NCBI RefSeq assembly: GCF_028640845.1
Contig: NC_080540.1
Span: forward strand, 159,486,438 to 159,550,437
Source of the DNA: Ahaetulla prasina
Taxonomy: Eukaryota > Chordata > Lepidosauria > Squamata > Colubridae
Reading direction: 5' to 3'
Length of the DNA: 64,000 bases
The position numbers were made by a program, and so were the translations under genes. The notes under the pieces were generated by a model. The model saw only the letters and a list, made by a program, of their open reading frames with translations. It did not search any database and had not been told where the DNA came from. Below are positions 45,668-57,600 of this stretch, piece after piece; positions within the stretch are counted from its first letter, which is position 1; every line of letters begins with the position of its first letter.

Positions 45668-48600
45668 TTTGATTTTTAAAATAGGTGGAATACCTACATT
45701 TTTGCTAGGTCAATACACCACCATCACAAATTCTGAATTAGGCTACTTCCAGTTTGGCTCTGCTTCGTTGATGGCAGTCTTTTTTAGACTGCTAACCCTG
45801 TAGTCTGTAGAGCTGCCAGGACAGCGTAAACTAGCTGTCCGGCAGCTTGTAAATCTCCCCCTCGGGCAAAGAGGGAGAGATGAGCATTCAGGCTGAAGTT
45901 GAGCCACCCGGAGAAGCCCCAGAAAAGTTTCTGGAGGCTTGAGGGGAGTGCTCCTTCCAAAGCCTGAAAGAAGCTCCAGACTCAGAGGGCATCTGCCTTT
46001 TGGCAGGAAAAAATGTACCGTCCAATCTCCGCGGCAGAAATTGATTTCTGATGGATTGTAACGAGGACAGAGCAGAAACTGGAGTTCTAGCATTTGTTTG
46101 TAAGAAGACTGCAAACCCCTAATAGAGGATACATTTGTTGCGAAGATAGGAGAGAAGAAAGCAAATGGCATTTTGTGGAATGCAAGCAAATGGCGATTTG
46201 TGTATTGGAAACGAAAGTTAAGGAAATGCTTATTAACAGCTAGTGTGGAACTAGGAGATATACAAGAAGATACTGAGTAAATGGAAGAAATGAGAATTTT
46301 ATGATTTATATTTTTTCTTCTTTGGGATTATAGTGATTTAGAAGAAAAGTTTTTTGCATCTTTCCTTTTTAACCCCTTTTTGTCCTCTGTTACTGGGTAG
46401 GTTATATATTTTAAAAAATGGCTTTTAAGCAAATAGATTACCGAGGGATGTGGCTATTTATTTTACAACTAAAAAGGTTAGGTATGAAATCTTGCAAGCC
46501 TTTTATAAAAATAAATTTCAAATATTGGGACAAGATATAAAAATGATGAAGGAAATTCCTCCTAAAAGGTTAAGAAAGAGAAGAGAATTTCCTTTTTTAG
46601 TGGATGGGTTTAAGAAACATCAGATATATTTTAGATGGGAAGTTCCAATGGGTTTGTCAGTGAATTTTAGAGGTAGAAAGTATTTTCTTAGTACAGTTAT
46701 GAAAGCAAGATAGGGTGCGCAACTTAGGTGTCCTCCTGGATGATCGGCTGTCGTTTGAAGATCATTTGACGGCCGTCTCCAGGAGGGCCTTCCACCAGGT
46801 TCGCCTGGTTCGGCAGTTGCGCCCCTTTCTTGATCGAGATGCCTTGTGCACAGTCACTCATGCGCTCGTTACCTCTCGCTTGGATTATTGTAATGCTCTC
46901 TACATGGGGCTCTCCTTGAAGTGCACTCGGAGGCTTCAGCTAGTCCAGAATGCAGCTGCGTGGGTGATAGAGGGAGCTATGCGTAGCTCCCACGTAACAC
47001 CGCTCCTGCGCAGACTGCACTGGCTACCTGTGGCCTTTCGAGTGCACTTTAAAGTGTTGGTTATGACCTTTAAAACGCTCCATGGCTTAGGGCCTGGGTA
47101 CTTACGGGACCGCCTGCTGTTACCACATGCCTCCCACCGACCCGTACGCTCTCACAGAGAGGGACTTCTCAGGGTGCCGTCCGCCAAACAATGTCGGCTG
47201 GCGGCCCCCAGGGGAAGGGCCTTCTCTGTGGGGGCTCCACACTCTGGGCAGCTTCCTCCGGGTTTACGCCAACTACCTGACCTTCGGACTTTCCGTCGCA
47301 AACTGTAGACACATCTTTTCATTCGCGCGGGGCTGGCTTGAATTGAATTTTATTAATTTTAAATTTTAAATTTTATTAATTAATTTTAAATGGGGTTTTT
47401 TAGTCTAGTATATTTTAACCTATCAGGCTAATTTTAAAATAAGTTTTTTAATCTGCTTTTTAAATTGTATATTGTATTATCTGTTTTATTTTTGCCTTTA
47501 CACCGCCCTGAGTCCTTCGGGAGAAGGGCGGTATAAAAATCAAATAAATAATAATAATAATAATGATGATGATTATGGTTAATTTCTAGAATTGATTTGT
47601 TTAGGATATAAATTATAGGATTTTTGTTATTTGTTATTTGTAAGGTATAAACCTATGGGATGATATTATTTAATTGTGAGGGATGGAAAGTAAAATTTAT
47701 GAATTTAGATAATGTGGATGTAATGATGTTAATTGTTTACTGTTATATTGTGGATGTAACTTAAATGATTATTCGTTTTAATTGATACATTTATAGACAG
47801 TAAAAGTTATGAAGTTAAGTTGGAAATATTGTATCTGAGAGACTTTATTCGTAATGATATTTGACTGATGGAGTAATATTGGAAGATTGGACATTAAATG
47901 TTATGACAATTGAAGAAATATATAAGTGATGAAAATTTGAGCTCGAGAAGATGGACTGTAATTTAAGAAATGGATTTATGAAATTTGAAGGAATATACAA
48001 GTGGAGAAAATTTGAATTTGAGAAGATGGACTAATTTTAAAAATGGACTGTAAGAAGAAGTAATATGTGAAGGGAAGATTGTATTGGTATTGTTCCTTTT
48101 CTTTTTTCTTTTTTCTTATTCTTTCTTATCTCTTTATTTTTATTGTGAGGGGATTTAAAGTTTTAGAGAGGGGTGGGAGTTTATGTATATTTTGTATACT
48201 TAGCTTGTGATTGTTGGTCATAATACCCGGTATTTGCTCTGGAAAGTCCGGGGGGGGGGGAAGGGGGGAAGGGGGGAAAGGGGGGGAAATAATACATGGA
48301 TTGGTTATTAATGTACAGTAATGATTGAAGATATGAAATTAAAATTTGAAATGATATTGGGGCTGCCCGACTGCCATTTCAGAAAGAAAGGGAGAGAGGA
48401 GTAGAAGGAGGGAAGAAAGTAGGTAGGAAAGAGTTGAGAAGGAGGAGGGGAATAAGAAGGTTAGAAAGGGTGGAAGAAGGGAGGAGTGGAGAAGGAAGAG
48501 AGGAAGTAGTAAAGTGAAGGAGATGAAGGAGGGGAAAGTAGTAGAGGGTAGAGGGAGGTTGTGAAGAAAGGAAGTGGCAGTCGGGCAGGCCCGAATCAGC

Positions 48601-51600
48601 AATAAATAAAAATTAATGATTAATGATGGATAACAGGTTGTACATAAATATGATGTTGGAAAATGGAAATAAAATTTTTTATATATATAAAAAAACAATT
48701 TCTGAATTATAATGACCAGCATTCTGGAATCCAATGATGACATGAATTGCAAGGAAAAATCTATCAGGAAATGTAGAAGCTCAAACTGAGCAGGCAAAAA
48801 AGGGATAGCTTAGAGTTTTAGTTTTTTACATATTATTTGAATGGGATTTGTAATACTGAAGACACATAAATGTTCTCTTCCAAATTTTATCCCAGACACT
48901 GAATGAACTTTCTGCAGGGATTCTCTAGATCAGTGATGCCTAACCTTTTCTGGATCGTGCCCAAAGTGCGCACGCAAATGCGTGCACATGTGCCTGAAAC
49001 CCCAAAGTGTAATGTGTTTGTGGCCCCCACGCATGCACCCTGCTCCCCCCCATGCATCCCCCATGCATCCCCCCCATGCATCCACGCGGCACCCCTGCAT
49101 GCGCCCCACATACGCATATGCACTGCCCGTGCCTTACCCTGCCGCCCGTGCATGCACAGCACAGACCCAATGACCAGCTGGCTGGCAGGAGGCACGCAGC
49201 ATGCACGGCGGTCCTGAACTGCAGCGATGGCTCACGTGCCCACAGAGAGGGTGTTGCATCACGGCTCTAAATAATCCTACAAGACCTTGTGCAAAAAAAT
49301 CCTTACCAATACCTTGCTCCTCTCCTATATACTGAATGGTGCCTTGAAGACTGATTACTCTGCAGATTCAGAAGGACTATCCAGATATTCTTTTAAAATA
49401 CCACACAAAGAAGGTTATTGTCTCTAGATGACCGTTGATGTGTTCTCTTCCTTTACAGGAGCGAATTGCCAAGAGAGGACGGAAACTGGTGGATTATGAT
49501 ATCAGCAGACATCACTTGGAAACCCTCCAGAATGCCAAAAAGAAAGATGAAGCTAAAATTGCTAAGGTAAAAATACCAGTTGAGGAATCCAATTAGATTC
49601 AGATCCAAGGGTTTCTATTCAGACATCTTTGGTCACCATCCTTAGAGTCAATACGTTAGAGGAATCTGGTTGGTGGCGGAGTTCTTGGTTCTAAGGCAAA
49701 AAATGTGGCATTGACCTTCCCCTCATTCCTCCAGTGTGCAGAACCAAACATTTTAGACTCTCTCTCTCTTTTTTTTTTTTTTTTGCTTTTGCCCTAGAGG
49801 AATTTCATGGAGGGGCTAAAGGGGACAAATGGATTATGATGACTACTTCACTCCTGAACCTCCTTCAGAAAGATGTTGTCCTGATCCATTTGGGGATTTC
49901 AGTTCTGGAGGTGGCAGATGTGCATTCCTCTCCTACCAACATTTACATCAAAGAGAGGTCCAAGAGAGATGTAGGTCGAGGAGGCCAGAGGGATAGCAGC
50001 TAAACTTACAGGGGGAAAAATGGAACAATCAGCTGCTTTCCTCTTCTTTTAAAAAAACAAATTCTGTATGCTTTATTGTTCACTGAGAACATATGCACCA
50101 AAGACAAATTCCTTGTGTGTCCAATCACAGCAATAAAAAAAATTCTATTCTATTCTATTCTATTCTATTCATTTCATTTCATTTCATTTCATTTCATATT
50201 CTATTCTATTATTTCTTATTCTATTCTATTCTATTGATTTCATATTCTATTCTATTCTATTATTTCTTATTCTATTCTATTCTATTCATTTCATATTCTA
50301 TTCTATTCTATTCATATTCTATTCTATTCTTTCTTATTCTATTCTATTCTTCATTTCATATTCTATTCTATTCTTTCTTATTCTATTCTATTCATTTCTT
50401 ATTCTATTCTATTCATTTCATTTCATATTCTATTCTATGCTATTATTTCTTATTCTATTCTATTCATTTCAGTTCAGTTCAGTTCATATTCTATTCTGTT
50501 CTTTCTTATTTTATTCTATTCTTCATTTCATATTCTATTCTATTCATATTCTATTCTATTCTATTCTTTCTTATTCTATTCTGCTCTGTTTATTTCATAT
50601 TCTATTCTATTCTATTCATTTCATATTCCATTCTATTCATTTCATATTCTATTCTATTCTCCCTTCCATTTTCAAAGAGGAAAAGCAGGGGCAATTAATT
50701 GCTAAAGGAGCAATATAAGCAGAAAGAAAAAAACAGAAAGAAAAAGCTGTTCTGCCTTCTCTATGCAGCCTGTGGAGGGGGCTGGGGGAGCAACATTTAA
50801 GCAGCTTGAGAAAATCCAGAAAGCTGCTCCTGGTGACAAGCAATGGGGAACAAAGAGCTGCCACCTCTGACTTCTTCTCTAGAACATTCTTTCTCAACTT
50901 CAGCAATTTTAAGATGCATGGACTGGGGAATTCTGGAAGTTGGTCCATGCATCTTGAAGTTGTTGAAGTTGAAAAACACTGCTCCAAGTGATTTGTTTTC
51001 CCTTATATTTTTGGGAAAGGGAAAACAGAAAGAACTAAGTGCTGAAGGAAAGTTGAGCGGAGATCAATCTTTCTCCAGCTGATCTCTTCCATGTGTGTTG
51101 CCATGGCTGTGTCCAGCACTCCCAGCTCACGTGGTGAAAGTGAGTTACAGTTCCAGTACATCTGGAAAGCATCAACATATGGAAAGATAGAATGAAAAAA
51201 ATAGCAAGATGGAGAAAGGCAGCCCAGGGGCTCTACAAATCCCTCTGCTTTTCTGTGCTTGCAGGTCAACAAATCATAGCTAGTTTTTACACAGTTATCT
51301 TTTTGTGTAAAGAGCGTAGCACAAAGAAACAGCATGAAGCCACCCAGCTATAGCTGGTCCCACATCTTAGAAGTGGGTGGCTCTCAAAAAGTCCCTACAA
51401 AAGTTATGGTGATTTTATTTATTTTTTCCCTATCACAGAAGAGAAAACTTAAAAAGTAGACTAATCGTACAATTATTATTCTATTTAATTGAATAAATTG
51501 GATTTTAATTACCATTAGAGGAAATTGTAAAATTAAAATTAGGTGTGTGGAGTTTTTTTTACCTGGCTCACTCACATACTTTTCCTGGCTCGGTATATTT

Positions 51601-54600
51601 TTTGGAGAATAGCCTCCAGTCTCAAAAAAAAAGTTAGACATCTCTGTAGAAGATGGTGTAACCAGAATCTGGGCTTTTTAATGCTTGGTGGCCTTGCAGT
51701 TTCTGTTCCTCTAATTAATGTTTGGATTCCATAGGCTGAAGAGGAGTTCTACAAAGCCCAAACTGTCTTTGAGGAACTCAATAAAGAACTACGAGAAGAA
51801 TTGCCAGTCCTTTACAACAGGTAATGCACACTAAAGGTTCAGTTGCAACTGCAGAGGAAGTGCAGTTTATAGCATCAGGTTTAAAGTTAGGTTGCAACCC
51901 TACAAGCCTTGACTTCACATGGTTTATCAGATTGCTAATATTCTGTCCCCCCCACCTCAGTCCAGGAGGCACGAGCGATGACTTAATTAGCCGGCAATTC
52001 AGTCCACGGCAGCTATCAGCTCTGGCAGCAAACTAGCAAGCGTCTGCCAAGTTTCTCTGTAATCTTTTCTTGATGGCAACAAGTCAACCAGGAAACCAGG
52101 AACAAACAGTACTTCAGCTCAAGTTCTCTCTAAGCAGTTGATTTGCTCGCCACGGAGTAGTATAGCAGCCCCTGCTGCTTTTATACCCTGTGGGGTGTGG
52201 CTCCATGACTCAGCACGTCCTAAGCCTACCCCACCCCTGCTTCTGTTGTTCCCGCCTCTCCTGTCTACGAAACCTAGGATCCAACCAGGACTGATTGTCC
52301 TCAGCTGGGTCTGGGAGCATTGCCTGGGCGGGGGGAGATACAGGAGACAGAGGTCTTGTTATTTCTTCCACCTGGCCTGCCTCTGGCTCCTGGAGCTGAG
52401 CCAGAGAAGCCAGCCCTGCAGAAGGGAGCCCTGATGGCCCTTCCCCCTCACTTTCTGAGTCACTCTCTGGCAGGGGGCCAGGCCTGGGGTGGGGTGGGGG
52501 CTGGAGCCACAACAGCTAAATTCGGACTTGGGACAAGCCTACCAGACAGTTAACCAGCACAGCAGAAAAGAATCTCTATTAAAGACTTGACTGAAACTGT
52601 ATTATGATACTGACTGTTCCATTGGTGAAATCCAATTTTTTTTACTACTGGTTCTGTGGGCGTGGCTTGGTGGGCATGGCAGGGGAAGAATACTGCAAAA
52701 TTCCCATTCCCTCCCCACTCCTGGGGGAAGGATATTGCAAAATCTCCATTCCCACCCCACTTCAGGGGAAGGATACTACAAAATCCCCATTCCCTCCCCA
52801 CTCCTGGGGGAAAGATATTGCAAAATCTCCATTCCCACTCCACTCTGGTGGAGTGGTATTTGCCCGTTCGCCAAACTACTCAAAATTTCTGCTACCGATT
52901 CTCCAGAACCTGTCAGAACCTGCTGAATAGCACCCCTAGACTGCTGTCTGTCAACATGAGAGTACCATTCCCGCTGTTTAAACCTATGGCGGCTGCTGCT
53001 TCTTTTCTTATGTTCAGATGACTCTTTGCTCTGTGCTTGTCTTCCTGATGCCAAGTTATTTGGGGTTGTTGATATAGCTGACATATCTACTCTGAAAACC
53101 TTTAGCTCCATCTCCACCATGCCTCTCACAGGAAGAATTGGAGTTGTGATTCCCACAGGCAACAAAACAGAGTTTCATTCTTCATTCATGTCAGTGTTCA
53201 ACCCCGGGAATCTATTTATTGACTATGCAAGAGGCAGCTGAGAAAGGAAAGATGGAGATGTAAAAACATTATCGGTGTCCTCGGCTTATGGCCAGAATTG
53301 AGCCCCAAATGTCTCTTGCTAAACAATAGAAGTTTTTAAGTGAGTTTTGCCCCATTTTACAACCTTTCTTGCTGCACTTGTTAAGTGAATCCCTACAGTT
53401 GTTAAGTTAGTAATCACAATTGTTAAGTGAATTTGGCTTCCCCATTGATTTTGCTTGTCAGAAGATTTCAAAAGGTGATCCTGGAACACTGCGATCGTCA
53501 TTAGTATGAGCCAGTTGCCAAGCATCTGAATTTTGATCATATGACCAAGGGGATGCTGCACCGGTCGTAAGTGTGCAAAATGGTCATAAGTCACTTTTTT
53601 CAGTGTCATTGTAACTTTGAACGGTCGCTAAATGAGTTTTTGTAAGTCAAGGACTACCTGTACAATATAACTAAGATGCCACTTATTAACAAGACCAACT
53701 CTTAATGGATGGAAGACCATTTTTTCAGAGTCAAGTTTGACCTGAAAACAATAGTAGACCATCTTCAAACATGTACAGAATTTGACTCCATGATTAAACT
53801 TAGCTCCTCAGCAACTTATTTTAAAAAACATGTTGTAATTGTGGGAGCATGTACAGTCTTATAGGTGCTCATATTATTATCATCTTGTCTTTAAGAATCC
53901 TTTTCTCCACCAGTTTCTCACATGGAATATATTTAGCCATAGAATGTGCTAAAACTATAAAATAGTGAGAGTGAGAAAGAAAAATAAGACTTGGGTGCTT
54001 CCCAGCTGAAGTAATGAAGGTGACCTTCTAATGTAGGGATCGACAAACTTGGCTCTTTTAAGACTCGTGGACTTCAACTCCCAGAGTTCCTCAGCCAGCA
54101 AAGCTGGCTGAGGAACTATAGGAGTTGAAGTCCAAAAGTCTTAAAAGAGCCAAGTTTGCAGACCCTGGTCTAATGGGAATCATAGGAGACCAATCAGACC
54201 ACAGTCAAAAGTCTTTAGTTGCACTACTTCTGCCTGACCATCCTGGTCTATTTTTCTCAGTTCCTTCTCTTGTATTTGGCTGGTTGTTACTCCTTAACCC
54301 CTCAGACAGTCCCAAAGATTGTTTAAACAGAAAAGCGCAAGTGGCAGAATAAAGGCAGAGAATATGTTGAATTTCTCCGGACTTCTGCTATGAAAGCACC
54401 TTATGGACTATGCACGAGTTGGGGTTACATTTGGTGCTGGGAACGTACTGTGGCCTGGTGGCCATAGGATGGCAGCATAATCGAGGTAAAGTGAACATTA
54501 GTTCTGTGTAAAGGGTGATCTAGAAGGAAACTACTAATGGCTTGTAGAAGAAAAAAGAAGACCACACAACAAACCCAAATGGTTAGGCTCTTCATTTCAA

Positions 54601-57600
54601 CCCAAATTCTCCCATTTATTCCTCTTTTCTCTAACACCAAGTTCCTGAAATGCCTGATGTCACCTTACTGGGCACTCTGTTGCTTCTTTTCACCTGCAAT
54701 CAATGTTGGGGCTTATCCAGGAGTGAAATGCTCCCATTTCGGACCGGCTCACGTGATCCGGTAGTGATGGCGGCTGCTGGTTCGGAGGACCGGTAGCAAA
54801 AATCCCTGGCCCCACTCCCCCACCTCTGCTGAGCCGCATCATCAGCAGAGGTGTTTTTTTTTTTACTTTTAAAAACTGGTTTTTCTTCAGCCGAAAAAAG
54901 CCTTTAAAAGTAAAAAAAAGCCTTTGGGGATCCGCCCCTCAGCTGAGATCTTTAAACTTTTTTAAAAAAATTTTTAAAGTCTCCTCTGGCGATCTCACCT
55001 GAGTTCCTCATCAGCAGAACCTTACTTGTACTCTTACTTGTAGAAAACATGTTTTCCACAAGTAAGAGTAGAGATTCTAAGGCACTTACCTGATTACTGA
55101 TGAACGCATGGCTTTTTTCCCAGCCTGAAAGCAGTTTCACTTTTAGCCCAGACAGAATCAATTGCTTAGCTAATCTATTTCCTCAGTGATCAACTAATGC
55201 TGGCTGGCTTTGCTGGCTGAGGAACTCTGGGAATTGAAGTCCACAATAAAATAAAATAAAATAAAATAAAATAAAATAAAATAAAATAAAATAAAATAAA
55301 ATAAAATAAAATAAAATATTTGTGCAGCTTTCTGAGATTTGGTGTGTTTCTGTTGTGTTTCACTCTAACTACACAAACACACAAAATCTCAGAAAGCTGT
55401 ATGTGGCATCTTATGTGTATGTGTGTGTGTGTGTCAGTTGTGTTGTGTGTGGGTAAAGTGTGAAAGTTGTTTTTTGAGCTTTTTGTGGCTGTGTGAAGTG
55501 TGAAGTGCAGCTGCTTTTACATTGTGTGTGTGTCAGTTGTGTTGTGTTGTGTTGTGTGTGTGTAAAATGTGAAAGTTGGTTTTTGGTATCTCATTGTTTT
55601 TTATACTTTATTATTTTTATTATTTATTGTTATTGGCCACGCCCACCCAGACATCTGACCACCAAGCCATGCCCACCAATTAAGCCATGCCCATAGAACC
55701 GGTAGGGAAAATTTTTAGATTTCACCCCTGGGTTTATCAGATTAAAGTTTCACATTCTGAAAGCTAGTAGGAGTGCATTTAGGTATCAAACCTAAAACAG
55801 GTTTAGGTGCCAGATAAAAGTTCAAATTTTCACTCGGATTCAAAGTTGGATGGGCAAGCCTAATTTAACCTCATCAAACAATTGTAAAATGTTATAGTCT
55901 CCAGATATTTTTTTAGGGGAAAACACAACAGTAACATTTACAAGGTGCATTCTAAATTAACCTATTACGTTCAATATATTGTATATTTTATATTTTGCCA
56001 TCCAGAGTCTTTACAGAACAGCCTTACCAAATGAAAGAATGAATGAAGAAAGGAATGAATGAAAATAGACTGGGATCACACAGAACGTTAGTTCTGCACA
56101 TAGAACAAATGCAGCCAGTAGGTCTTCTCTTGGCCCAGTTAAGTGTGGAGTCCTTGGTGTTCTCTGAGTTTGCTTGTTTTCTTGCAGGCATTTCGTTACC
56201 CAAACTAGGTAACATCATCCGTGCACCGGTGATGTTACCTAGTTTGGGAGATGAAACTTCTGCAAGAAAACAGCCAACCTCAGAGAGCATCAAGGACCCC
56301 TCATGTCAACCCTGAGCTACAAATATTCTTCTTTATTAGTTACAGTTAAGCGTGTTATACAAACACAGCCATAGAAGCTGTTATGCCATCCCTAGAACAG
56401 GCTGAACAGACGAAGAATAAAAGAACTTCTCCCAAATCAAAAAGGAGTGTAAAAAAATCATGGGAGAGATGCTGTTCTGCCCATATTGCTTCATTGCCTT
56501 GCTGACACAATATGCTAACCCAATGATGGTGAACTTTTTCAGCACTGAGTGCCTAAACTGGAACGTGCATGATTGCTGGGCATTGGAAACCCGAAGACCA
56601 GCTGGCTGGTGCGCACATGCCTGTTTTTTGGCCGTTTTTCAGGCTGTTTTCTGGGCTGTTTTCAGGCCTTAGTCTGGGCCAAAAATGGCCTGAAAAGGGC
56701 CTCAAAAATGGCCTAAAAACAGCCTGGTTTTTGGCCATTTCTGGCTTCTTTTTCTGGCTGTTTTCAGACTGTTTTCTGGTGTTCCGGCACCATGAAGACT
56801 AGCTAGCTGCAAACATGCACGCCGAAAACCAGAAAAGCAGCTGGCAACAGCATGCTGGCCTTGCTATAGGTTCGCCATCACGGTGCTAACCCTTCAAGTA
56901 GACCAGACTTGAAAACCAAGATTAGGAATACTAAAACTACTCTTATTATAGTGTTACAGTAATAGAATCTTGCAAGTCTGAAAGCGGCTCCCCCCCTCCC
57001 TGCCTTTATCCTAAAGAGAATTAGGGAGGGTCAAGTCTGAGACATTTTCTCAAATTACATTTTTGCTTTGGTCTCATGTTTCATCAGACTGTGACCTTGG
57101 AAGCGGTTCTTCTCTTTTTCCTCAGGGTTATTCTCACAGCCCATTACACAATGTCATCATTCCATCCATGGAATCCTCAGTCCCCTCAAAATTCATAAGA
57201 CTAGGCCCTGGTCCTCAAACGGCCACAAATTCTAAACTTAATTCCCTGAATATCTTGTGATATTCTTGTGATATTGCCCTTTCCTTCAGTTGACTGCATT
57301 GACTTTGAAGTAATTTTCATGGCTTTCCTATATGGAGACATTTTCCCTCAATCCTAATAATCATTATTTTATCCACACATCTGTTCCTACCACATCTGGT
57401 ATTAGTGCTAATACCATTATGCTGGTCTTATGTCTTCTGGTGAATTTAACCAAGGTAATCTGCTGGAGAACAGAATTGGGTTGTCTGAATATCAACAGCT
57501 GAGATTGGGGCTTAGTCAGGTTCTACTGGCAAAAATAAAATAAAATAGTGAAGGATCTGGGTATGCATGTAAAAAGGTTAAACAGAATAGAATAGAATTT

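Larger units (their letters stand above)
45675..48705 (+). mobile_element. L1 LINE, internally deleted, with nested L2
   Basis: 46450-46710 encodes an L1 ORF1p-like C-terminal domain ([20 protein letters not shown], then a basic [10 protein letters not shown] stretch and the final [20 protein letters not shown]). After the nested L2, the text goes straight to an L1-like 3' UTR with a G-rich tract and the terminus ggaaaatggaaataaaattt at about 48658. ORF2 (endonuclease and reverse transcriptase) is absent, so the copy is dead. The 5' border is uncertain. Confidence 0.7.
54718..55730 (+). mobile_element. ~1-kb non-autonomous hAT element
   Basis: Starts caggagtgaaatgctccc and ends ttagatttcacccctg; flanks ggcttatc (54710-54717) and ggtttatc (55731-55738) match at 7 of 8. 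Termini are those of the shorter MITEs (9659, 37052), but the inside is enlarged by a palindrome, an AAAAT microsatellite and GT-rich text. Confidence 0.8.

Noticed and set aside
46715..47308. 197-residue ORF as a host gene
   Set aside because: L2 reverse transcriptase C-terminal blocks ([22 protein letters not shown]) followed by an L2 3' end.
50093..50698. 200-residue open frame rich in Phe, Ile, Leu, Ser and Tyr
   Set aside because: Produced by the ATTCT pentanucleotide tract, which has few stop codons in this frame; no protein family resemblance.
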